From the NCBI GenBank assembly GCA_947311125.1, contig CAMZKI010000088.1, positions 1 through 16,881 of the forward strand: 16,881 bases of DNA. Direction: 5' to 3'. The DNA is from an uncultured Chlorobiota bacterium. GTDB taxonomy: Bacteria > Bacteroidota > Bacteroidia > Bacteroidales > JAADGE01. A model generated the notes under the pieces. The model saw only the letters and a program-made list of their open reading frames with translations. It ran no database searches and was not told where the DNA came from. Every line of letters begins with the position of its first letter. The stretch's first letter is position 1. Below, piece by piece: positions 9,592 through 15,778 of the stretch. A program made the position numbers and the translations under genes.

Positions 9592-9627
9592 AGAATAAAA
9601 ACAGACCTTCTCGGTATTGAGAAGGTC
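9592..9627 (-). terminator. Rho-independent terminator after the 347-residue T9SS cargo gene
   Basis: A perfect 9-bp stem (9604-9612 with 9619-9627; GACCTTCTC / GAGAAGGTC) closes a 6-base loop and, on the minus strand, is followed by TGTTTTTATTCTT. It lies 12 bases past the stop of the 347-residue gene and 27 bases before the start of the next peptidase gene. It would separate the first cargo gene from the peptidases or reduce transcription into them. Confidence 0.8.
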
Positions 9628-9639
9628 AGGATAAAAGGT

Positions 9640-10683
9640 TTACTTAATAACAGACAGCTTAGTTGAGAGACTGCTGTTATCGGTATTGATTATTAAGTTA
9701 TATAATCCCGTGCTTAGGTTTGAAATGTTTACTGTTATTTGATTTTGTCCTTTAACGTTTTGTGATAAAACTTTTTTGCCTGTAATGTCAAAAACATTCA
9801 ACTCCAACGCATTTTTAATGTCCGAAAAGTTAATAACAGCAGAATTAGCTGCCGGGTTCGGATAAATACTTAAAGATGTTTCTGAGATTTCATTAACTGA
9901 TGATGCTGCCGCAAAAGTTCCTGCTTCAGCAGCGGCTATCATATCAGAAACCAACTGATCTATATCTGTTTGCGGATCTATCTTAGCAATTCTTAATGTC
10001 GAAACAATTAAGTTATTGTAGTAAAAAGCCGAAATCTGACCTTCTAAATCATATCCGGCAGGTCCCATTTTATACAATGGTGTTGCATCATTAACAATTG
10101 AATAACCATCAGCATACCAAAGTGTTGAATAAACCCAAGAGATAGGATCGGTAGTTGTAATAGTATTTTCGGCTGCTTTATCCATTTGTTGAACTCCGTC
10201 AGAAAAAGTTCCGTCATCGGCATGAGACTGAGCTAAATATTGAGATATTCCCAACTCATCATAAACAAAGTCGCCTGCAGCAAAATCGTCAGGAGCTCCT
10301 CCGTATATGTCATATATAAAATCTAAACCGTCAATCCACAAAATGCCTCCGGCAGCAAGATATTCTGTTAACCCTGCATTAAATTTTACCGCTCCCGGAC
10401 CGACACCGGCAGTATCGGAAACATCCCAGAGTCTTAAATTAAGTCCGTCGTTTCCGGTATACCAAATAACCATATCATAATTTGATAGTTCTGTATAATC
10501 CGGAACACCGGTAGAGCTTGTTGTATCCACATCAAATGTACCGCCCCAGTTTGTTAATGCTGTAACAATAGGATCTGACTCCAAGGTATTTTGGTCATCA
10601 TCAACAAGTAATACAGAAAATTGTGCATTTGCTGCTGTAGCAACAAATAACATTGCAAAAATGAAAGATAAAAATTTTCTCAT
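9640..10683 (-). CDS. Secreted T9SS cargo protein of unknown function
   Basis: This is a 347-residue exported protein. A signal peptide (1-20, ending TAANA) precedes mature Gln21. An N-terminal domain (about 22-255) opens with the strand FSVLLVDDDQN and contains DYTELSNYDMVIWYTG and LTEYLAAGGILWIDG. These alternating beta/alpha segments recall the Rossmann-like, glutamine-amidotransferase-like domains found in secreted Bacteroidota proteins, but I see no catalytic Cys-His arrangement; the domain has no cysteine. The C-terminus (about 268-347, beginning LSIYPNPAANSAVINF) is a clear type A T9SS sorting domain, so the protein should cross the outer membrane and be processed or anchored by the sortase machinery. 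It sits directly downstream of the ECF sigma gene behind a candidate ECF promoter and ends at a strong terminator, so it may be the most direct target of that sigma factor. Its function is not recognised. Confidence 0.85.
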   Translation of the reverse strand: MRKFLSFIFAMLFVATAANAQFSVLLVDDDQNTLESDPIVTALTNWGGTFDVDTTSSTGVPDYTELSNYDMVIWYTGNDGLNLRLWDVSDTAGVGPGAVKFNAGLTEYLAAGGILWIDGLDFIYDIYGGAPDDFAAGDFVYDELGISQYLAQSHADDGTFSDGVQQMDKAAENTITTTDPISWVYSTLWYADGYSIVNDATPLYKMGPAGYDLEGQISAFYYNNLIVSTLRIAKIDPQTDIDQLVSDMIAAAEAGTFAAASSVNEISETSLSIYPNPAANSAVINFSDIKNALELNVFDITGKKVLSQNVKGQNQITVNISNLSTGLYNLIINTDNSSLSTKLSVIK

Positions 10684-10725
10684 AATGTAAAAATTTAAAA
10701 GTTTAATAATAAATTAATACCTTAT

Positions 10726-10754
10726 GACGCATAAAGAGATAAAAAACCCTACCC
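10726..10754 (-). promoter_or_regulatory. Candidate ECF sigma-dependent promoter (GGGTAGGG-N17-CGTC)
   Basis: On the minus strand, GGGTAGGG (10754-10747), flanked by A6 and T6 tracts, is followed after 17 bases by CGTC (10729-10726). CGTC is a common -10 element of ECF promoters, and a 16-17 base spacer is typical of them. The site starts 15 bases after the sigma gene stop and about 43 bases before the ATG of the T9SS cargo gene. I recall similar G-rich elements between ECF sigma and FecR genes in other Bacteroidota, but I could not check that here. The sequence is seen directly; the promoter role is inferred. Confidence 0.5.
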
Positions 10755-10768
10755 TTTTTTAGTTTTTT

Positions 10769-11323
10769 TCAATTCTTTTTTTGATAATTGTTTAGCAAAA
10801 TACGAAGGGCTTTTGTTATATGTTTTTCGACTGTTTTAACGGATATATCAAGAAAATCAGCTATTTCACTGTATTTTAACCCGTTTAATCTGTGCAGAAT
10901 AAAGACTTCTCTGCTTCTTTCCGGAATTACCGACAGCAAATTTTTTATTTTTTGTTGTTCCTCTTCTTTTTTTATATTTTTTTCAGGGGATGTGTCAAGT
11001 TCTGCAGGGTATAAAAAAGTGTCTTCTTCAATTTCGCAAAATATATTTTTATTTTTTCTTATATATGAAATTGTTGTGTTGCGCGTACTTTTATAGAGGT
11101 ATGATTTAACATTTTGGCTTATACTTATTTTTTTTCTGTTAATCCAAATTTTTGCAAAAACATCTGCAACTATTTCTTCTGAAATAAATTTATCATTTGT
11201 TATATAGTAAGAATAATTACACAAATTCTTATAATAAAGATAAAATAATTCGTCAAAAGCTTTTTTATTACCTTTTTTAATTTTTCGGAATATAATTATG
11301 TCTCTTTCCTGATATCCGGACAT
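10769..11323 (-). CDS. ECF-family RNA polymerase sigma-70 factor (FecI-like, Bacteroidota type)
   Basis: This 184-residue cytoplasmic sigma factor has the two-domain ECF layout. Region 2 lies at about 24-92 (FDELFYLYYKNLCNYSYYIT, then EEIVADVFAKIWINR and the DNA-melting segment around SYLYKSTRNTTISYIRK). After an acidic linker (98-122), region 4 (about 125-178) carries LLSVIPERSREVFIL and the helix-turn-helix GLKYSEIADFLDISVKTVEKHITKA. It begins with ATG at 11323; MSGYQERD is a natural start with no upstream alternative seen. The usual genetic neighbour would be a FecR anti-sigma factor, but here the nearest one is at 2978-3931, with three secreted-protein genes between. It likely controls this surface locus. 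No extra C-terminal domain is present. Confidence 0.95.
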   Translation of the reverse strand: MSGYQERDIIIFRKIKKGNKKAFDELFYLYYKNLCNYSYYITNDKFISEEIVADVFAKIWINRKKISISQNVKSYLYKSTRNTTISYIRKNKNIFCEIEEDTFLYPAELDTSPEKNIKKEEEQQKIKNLLSVIPERSREVFILHRLNGLKYSEIADFLDISVKTVEKHITKALRILLNNYQKKN

Positions 11324-11349
11324 AAAGCTTTACAGGTTTCTTTTCTGCT

Positions 11350-11357
11350 CAAATATA
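11350..11357 (-). promoter_or_regulatory. Candidate -7 box of a housekeeping Bacteroidota promoter for the ECF sigma gene
   Basis: TATATTTG on the minus strand matches the TAnnTTTG consensus of the Bacteroidota primary sigma factor and lies 26 bases upstream of the sigma gene ATG. No clear -33 TTG at the expected spacing was found, so the assignment is tentative. Confidence 0.35.
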
Positions 11358-11470
11358 AACACAATTATCAAAAAATAAATAATTAATGTTCTATGAAACA
11401 TCAAGACGGCAAATTAAGTTCTGTAACTCCGCTCCGGGCAGTCCGGGAATATGTTTTTCGGAATTTTGCG

Positions 11471-12265
11471 TTAATACGCATAATTATGGACACTGTTTAC
11501 GGCAGAAGGTAAATATTGCACTCCGAACCAACATATAAGTAACAGTAAAAATGCTGAAACGAGAATAATCAATTGTTTTTTTGAAGGTTGTGCCGACAGG
11601 CTTCTTACATGTATATATATTAAATATGCCGCCCAAGTAATAAAAGCCCATGTTTCTTTAGGGTCCCACGTCCAATAATGCCCCCAAGCTTTTTTTGCCC
11701 ACAAAGCACCAAATAAAAGACCGAGTGTTAAGAACCCGAATCCTATATATACAATGTTATCTGCAAGATTAACGGCTTTTTTTATGTTCGTTTTACTTTT
11801 GACCAATGCTCTCAGGGAAATTATAAAAGAAGCCGCTAAAAAAGAATAGGCAATTATATAAACCACAACATGGGGTATAAACCAAACACTTTGCAGTGCC
11901 GGCATAAGAGATTTATTGTATGTTTCAGGATTAAGAATATTTATAACAATAAAAACAGCAGCAAGCAGTTGCATATAGATATAAAACCACTTGTATTTCC
12001 ATCTTAAATACATTACATTTCCTATAAACGACAGAAAGAAAGCATACCATAAACGTGTTTCGGCAAGAGTTCGCATAGGCGGACGTTCAAGGTATATCCA
12101 TAACATAGTAACGAACAGTCCTAAAACTAATGTTCCTGTTATGCCTCCGATAATTAACGGCTTATTAACAGACATTTTCTTGTCGTTCTTGAATAAGACT
12201 CCTGCAAACCACAGAATAATTGCCGCCGTTCCGAATATTTCAAAATTAAGCCAAACTGTTGTCAT
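11471..12265 (-). CDS. ccsA: CcsA-like cytochrome c biogenesis (heme handling) membrane protein, System II
   Basis: This is the integral-membrane heme transport and ligation subunit of System II cytochrome c maturation, which joins heme covalently to CxxCH sites outside the cytoplasmic membrane. It has 264 residues and about eight hydrophobic segments. The diagnostic tryptophan-rich WWD motif is WGHYWTWDPKETWAF at about 194-208. Candidate heme-ligand histidines flank it at His131 (PHVVVYIIAY) and His260 near the C-terminus (SVHNYAY). The ATG at 12265 lies inside the 3' end of the upstream ResB-like gene (20-base overlap), so the two are translationally coupled and probably form one complex. 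Naming differs among databases; some call this family CcsB. The nearby nrfHA genes supply obvious client cytochromes. Confidence 0.9.
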   Translation of the reverse strand: MTTVWLNFEIFGTAAIILWFAGVLFKNDKKMSVNKPLIIGGITGTLVLGLFVTMLWIYLERPPMRTLAETRLWYAFFLSFIGNVMYLRWKYKWFYIYMQLLAAVFIVINILNPETYNKSLMPALQSVWFIPHVVVYIIAYSFLAASFIISLRALVKSKTNIKKAVNLADNIVYIGFGFLTLGLLFGALWAKKAWGHYWTWDPKETWAFITWAAYLIYIHVRSLSAQPSKKQLIILVSAFLLLLICWFGVQYLPSAVNSVHNYAY

Positions 12266-13484
12266 ATTTTTTACCTGTAAAAATTAGTGTAACAGCACCT
12301 GCCGCCATAAGAATAATGCCTAAATAAACAGCTTTCAGCCAAGGATCTTTTACCATTTCTATAATTACATAATCCGACCATTCTCCTGTTTTTTGGTCGT
12401 AGTCTGTTAAATAAATATCCCACCCTTCTATATTTGCAGGATTGTTAACCTGAATTTTATATTCATTAACACTGCCGTCTTTAAAATATACGGCAATTTC
12501 CGACTCATATTTTTTCGGTTCAGGCTCAAGAAGAGCCAATGTGTAAAATGAGTCAACCGGAAAAAAAATCGACGGGTATAGATAACTGCCGCAACTTATC
12601 CAAGCCTCACGTTTATTTCCTTTTTTATCCTCAATTTCAACATAAGCCGCAGGACAAGAGCCCTGTTCGTTTACCGGATGAAATTTTTCTCCGAATTTCA
12701 CGGCGTTTTTATAATATTTGAGCAGCTTTATTTTATTTTTTTCAAACCGGATAACTGTATCTGTATCTGTATCTGTCTGTAAAATCTTGTCATTTCCCGT
12801 TAATACTTCATCTGTTGCGTTATCAATAATTCCTATCTTTGCAGGAAAATTATCTAATTTAAAATTAAGTAATTCAAAGGCAAACGGAAGTTCCTTATTT
12901 GATTTTTTTTCGGATGTCTTCCATGTATAATTTGTTTTGCTGACTTTTAAAGTGTATTTAATTATGTCTCCGCTTCCAAAACTCAGGGATATAATTAAAA
13001 TTAAAATTCCGAAATGATTCAATATAAATCCTATGTCCCGTAAAGACGCACCTATAAACCTTTTCAATATTGCAAACCACAAATTTATCAGTAAGATTAT
13101 TTGTAATATTATAAATGCACTTGACTGAAAGATATTATTAATATTAAGGTTTGTTATAAGATTTTTTTTCGAAGATACCTCCTGATTAAATATTCCGGCA
13201 AGTAAAACAAGAATTAACAGCCAGGCAACAGAAACAACCGACAGACTTACACTTTGCAGCCATTTAACAGTATAACTTTTTTTCAGAATAAAATATATTA
13301 TGGTCAAAATAAAGAAGAATGAGCATAAAATGATAATATTTAACGGATATGATACTTTTACGACGGTATTACCGTCTGAAAAAAAATCAATCATAAATCC
13401 GCTTATAATAAAAGCTGTTACTATTATACAGCTTTCCGTAATGCCCCAAGGTTTATCCCAAATCTTTTTATTCTTATTATTCAC
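12246..13484 (-). CDS. ccsB: ResB/CcsB-like cytochrome c biogenesis membrane protein, System II
   Basis: This 412-residue partner of the CcsA-like protein is of the ResB class. Membrane segments are visible at about 16-35, 47-67, 77-97, 119-140, 152-171 and 384-403, with a large extracytoplasmic domain (about 172-380) between the last two. The segment LRDIGFILNHFGILIL holds a candidate heme-ligand His157. The C-terminal stretch from GWDIYLTDYDQ to the last membrane helix resembles the ResB ending. The start is GTG at 13484, since an in-frame TAA lies just upstream and no ATG follows nearby. It begins about 15 bases after the nrfA terminator hairpin with no clear promoter, so it probably relies on read-through from nrfHA. 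A TD repeat (residues 237-242) coincides with a hexanucleotide repeat in the DNA. The domain is divergent, so position beside ccsA carries part of the call. Confidence 0.82.
   Translation of the reverse strand: MNNKNKKIWDKPWGITESCIIVTAFIISGFMIDFFSDGNTVVKVSYPLNIIILCSFFFILTIIYFILKKSYTVKWLQSVSLSVVSVAWLLILVLLAGIFNQEVSSKKNLITNLNINNIFQSSAFIILQIILLINLWFAILKRFIGASLRDIGFILNHFGILILIISLSFGSGDIIKYTLKVSKTNYTWKTSEKKSNKELPFAFELLNFKLDNFPAKIGIIDNATDEVLTGNDKILQTDTDTDTVIRFEKNKIKLLKYYKNAVKFGEKFHPVNEQGSCPAAYVEIEDKKGNKREAWISCGSYLYPSIFFPVDSFYTLALLEPEPKKYESEIAVYFKDGSVNEYKIQVNNPANIEGWDIYLTDYDQKTGEWSDYVIIEMVKDPWLKAVYLGIILMAAGAVTLIFTGKKYDNSLA
12755..12780. repeat. Short tandem hexanucleotide repeat (CTGTAT, about 4 units) inside ccsB
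   Basis: Three perfect CTGTAT units are followed by a variant CTGTCT and GT. On the minus strand it encodes alternating Thr-Asp in the extracytoplasmic domain. Six-base units keep the frame, so changes in unit number would add or remove TD pairs without disrupting the gene. Confidence 0.75.
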
Positions 13485-13498
13485 TTTTTAATATTATT

Positions 13499-13532
13499 TT
13501 AAAAAATAAGACCTCCGAAATGAAGGTCTTAT
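13499..13532 (-). terminator. Rho-independent terminator after nrfA
   Basis: A 9-bp stem (13506-13514 with 13524-13532; ATAAGACCT / AGGTCTTAT) has a 9-base loop and on the minus strand runs into a T-rich tail (ATTTTTTAAA). It is 21 bases past the nrfA stop and about 15 bases before the ccsB GTG, so it would lower expression of ccsBA relative to nrfHA. Confidence 0.75.
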
Positions 13533-13553
13533 ATAATTTTATATCATTTTTCA

Positions 13554-15062
13554 CTATAAGTCCGTCGTTTTATAATTACTTTCTCTTTTCTTAGCATCTT
13601 CGAGCCATTTAGGCAGTAATTCTTTTTTGAACCTTTCTTTATCTTCTTTCAGCTTTTTCATAGGCAGTCCTATGAATTCCTGAGCTTTTTCTTTTGTTGA
13701 AATATCCGGATAAGGGACTTCGTCTTTAAAGCCGAGTTCAATAAGCAAGCGTGCAAGTTTTATTCTTGTTTCCTGAACAATATCAATGCCCGTAGTTATA
13801 ACTCTGCCTATTTCAACGGGAGAATGGAAAGAGCCTCCGTGACTTGCTGCCGCATAATCCCACCTCCACTGTGCGTGTCTTATTCCGGTAAGAATATCTT
13901 TCATTTGCTCTTCCGTAGCACCTAATTCCCAGCATTTGCCGGCTTCAACGTGTGCTCTTACCAGAAGTTCTTCAAGTTTATCTCTGTTTTCGATTATTTT
14001 ATCTTGCCTGTCATATACGTTTTTAATAAGTGTTTCTGTTTCCTGGCGGTGACAAACCTGACAAGAATTTGCAACATTATTGAGCGGGCTTTGAATTTTA
14101 TGATCGGTATATTTTACTCCGCCTTCCGATTTGTAGGGCATATGACAATCAGCACAAGAAACTCCTCTTTCTGCATGTATGCCTGTTAAATAAACTTCAT
14201 ATCCCGGATGCTGAGCTTTAAGCATAGGGGCTTTACTTATTTTATGTGTCCAGTCTTTAAATTCTTTTTCATCATAGTATTTTTCCATTTCTTCAACACT
14301 CATACCTTTGTCCCAAGGAAAGGTTAAGTAGGCAGAACCTTCCGCACCCGGTCTTTTTTTATCAAAATAGTATTCTACGTGACATTGTGCACATACCAAA
14401 GAACGCATTTCCTGATGAGATACTTTATTTATGTCTTTTCCTTGTCGTTCAAATGCTTCTATTAAAGCCGGTCTGGAAATTCTTAAATTCATGGTTTCGG
14501 CATCATGACAGTCGGCACAGCCTATAGGATTAACAATTTCGCTTCCTAAGCGTGCCCATTTCCCTGTATAAAATTCTGTAACACCGTCTCTCTTCATAAC
14601 GCGAGGAACATCAGGGCTTTTACATGTCCAGCATGTTGAAGGCATAGGTCCGTCGTCAGGACCTGTAGGTCCGCCCGTACGTAAAGAGTTGTGCAGATCA
14701 GTAACGGCATATACGTGCCCCCTTCCTTGATTATAGTCTTTAGAAAAGCCGTAACCTGCCCACAATACTACTAACCTGGGATCAACTTCCAGCATATCAA
14801 TCATTGCATTGCCGTTATATTTACTGCTGAATGTTGTGTCGGCAGTTTCATAATAAGACTGGAATTCTCGCGGAAAGTTTTCGCCCCAAACTTCGTTTCG
14901 GGGTTCTTCCTGACTTATTTTCACTGTAGGAGAGTATGCAAAAACGGCTTCAGCTTTTCTTTCCGTAACGGAAGAGGCCAGCATACCCAATAAAAAGACA
15001 ACAACAACGGTTGCCGCTAAAATTAACCAATTAACTATGGGTTTTCTTTTTTTATCACTCAT
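13554..15062 (-). CDS. nrfA: Ammonia-forming cytochrome c nitrite reductase, catalytic subunit NrfA
   Basis: This periplasmic pentaheme enzyme reduces nitrite to ammonium with six electrons, the last step of dissimilatory nitrate/nitrite ammonification. It has 502 residues, in the family range, and an N-terminal hydrophobic segment (about 10-30) serving as signal or anchor. The five heme sites are CWTCK (144-148, with Lys148 as the special catalytic-heme ligand) and four CxxCH sites at 182-186, 224-228, 303-307 and 334-338. Active-site residues by homology are Arg114 in NQGRGHVY, Tyr231 in CHVEYYF and His285 in KAQHPGYEV; Glu230, Lys282 and Gln284 fit the structural calcium site. A distal His lies in GGSFHSPVEIGR. 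The ATG at 15062 lies 7 bases after nrfH, and a terminator follows. All key residues are present, so it should be active with NrfH as electron donor. Confidence 0.97.
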   Translation of the reverse strand: MSDKKRKPIVNWLILAATVVVVFLLGMLASSVTERKAEAVFAYSPTVKISQEEPRNEVWGENFPREFQSYYETADTTFSSKYNGNAMIDMLEVDPRLVVLWAGYGFSKDYNQGRGHVYAVTDLHNSLRTGGPTGPDDGPMPSTCWTCKSPDVPRVMKRDGVTEFYTGKWARLGSEIVNPIGCADCHDAETMNLRISRPALIEAFERQGKDINKVSHQEMRSLVCAQCHVEYYFDKKRPGAEGSAYLTFPWDKGMSVEEMEKYYDEKEFKDWTHKISKAPMLKAQHPGYEVYLTGIHAERGVSCADCHMPYKSEGGVKYTDHKIQSPLNNVANSCQVCHRQETETLIKNVYDRQDKIIENRDKLEELLVRAHVEAGKCWELGATEEQMKDILTGIRHAQWRWDYAAASHGGSFHSPVEIGRVITTGIDIVQETRIKLARLLIELGFKDEVPYPDISTKEKAQEFIGLPMKKLKEDKERFKKELLPKWLEDAKKRESNYKTTDL

Positions 15063-15069
15063 AATTTTT

Positions 15070-15645
15070 TTATTTATAATTATTTAACCATTCGGGAATT
15101 TTCGGGGAGTTAACAGGAATACGAGCATAAGGGGAAGAGGACAGACTGTTGACTCTGCCGTGAGGCACTTCACGATGGCAGTCCCAGCATTCTCTTTCTG
15201 TTTTATCGTAATGTTTAAACTTTGTTTGTGTGTCTAACTTGCTGTCTGTAAGCAGCCTTGAGTGACACCTTATACAGTTGTCGTGAACGACTTTTTTTCC
15301 TGCATCTTTAATAAATATTACCTGCGGTTCTTTGCGAAGCGTAAAAATTGTTGCGTGTCTTAAACCGTCTTTTGCTTTAAAGAAGTATTTATTCGCCGTA
15401 TTATTATGGGGAACATGGCAGTCGTTACATGTTGCAACTTCACGATGAGAACTGTGTCCCCATGTTGAATACTGCGGTACCATAACATGGCAATTTATGC
15501 AAGTTTCCGGTTTTTCTGATAAATATGAGACAGCATTAGATATATAAAGAATAAATACCGTCAGTCCGATTATAATTCCTGTTATAATTAGTGCGGGAAT
15601 CTTCCATTTTCCCGGCGGCTTTAAAAATTCTAAAATATTATTCAT
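15070..15645 (-). CDS. nrfH: Cytochrome c nitrite reductase small subunit NrfH (NapC/NirT-type tetraheme quinol oxidase)
   Basis: This membrane-anchored tetraheme cytochrome oxidises menaquinol and passes electrons to NrfA. From the ATG at 15645 it has 191 residues; the open frame extends two codons further to a TTG at 15651, but the ATG is the more natural start. One membrane helix (about 16-37) is followed by four CxxCH sites at 49-53, 73-77, 124-128 and 153-157. The first is followed by VM (CINCHVM), the CxxCHxM pattern that gives NrfH its Met heme ligand. The gene ends 7 bases before nrfA and has a candidate promoter directly upstream, so nrfHA forms an operon. About 134 bases separate it from the sigma-54 activator gene upstream on the same strand. 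Confidence 0.95.
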   Translation of the reverse strand: MNNILEFLKPPGKWKIPALIITGIIIGLTVFILYISNAVSYLSEKPETCINCHVMVPQYSTWGHSSHREVATCNDCHVPHNNTANKYFFKAKDGLRHATIFTLRKEPQVIFIKDAGKKVVHDNCIRCHSRLLTDSKLDTQTKFKHYDKTERECWDCHREVPHGRVNSLSSSPYARIPVNSPKIPEWLNNYK

Positions 15646-15676
15646 ATACAATAGAAATGTTTTGTAATTTAAGATA

Positions 15677-15707
15677 CAAAAATACGATATTGCAAAGCAG
15701 AAAACAA
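15677..15707 (-). promoter_or_regulatory. nrfH: Candidate Bacteroidota housekeeping promoter for nrfHA (TTG-N20-TATTTTTG)
   Basis: On the minus strand, TTG (15707-15705) is followed after 20 bases by TATTTTTG (15684-15677), matching the -33 TTG / -7 TAnnTTTG consensus and spacing known for Bacteroidota. The -7 box ends 31 bases before the nrfH ATG. No -24/-12 sigma-54 promoter (GG-N10-GC) was found in this intergenic stretch. Confidence 0.55.
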
Positions 15708-15778
15708 TGATAAAAGTCAGTTTTTTTATTCTTTTAACTGATAAAAACCGTTATTTTCGGCAAATTGCAAAGTTGCAG

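Noticed and set aside
10747..10754. GGGTAGGG as a G-quadruplex
   Set aside because: There are only two G-tracts nearby; four are needed. A promoter element explains it better.
10788..11096. Open frames on the plus strand opposite the sigma factor and other genes
   Set aside because: They are antisense to clearly conserved proteins, contain no recognisable domain or motif, and have no promoter or leader of their own.
11401..11480. Terminator after ccsA (TGCG-TTAATA-CGCA and the TCCGGG repeats)
   Set aside because: The stem is 4-5 bp and overlaps the stop codon with no T-run; the TCCGGG copies are direct repeats, not a stem.
15646..15651. TTG at 15651 as the start of nrfH
   Set aside because: An ATG two codons further in gives a normal NrfH N-terminus; TTG starts are rare and nothing favours it here.
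15747..15761. Hairpin CCG-AAAATAA-CGG followed by TTTTT as terminator of the sigma-54 activator gene
   Set aside because: Only 3 GC pairs plus a wobble pair; too weak to call in AT-rich DNA.
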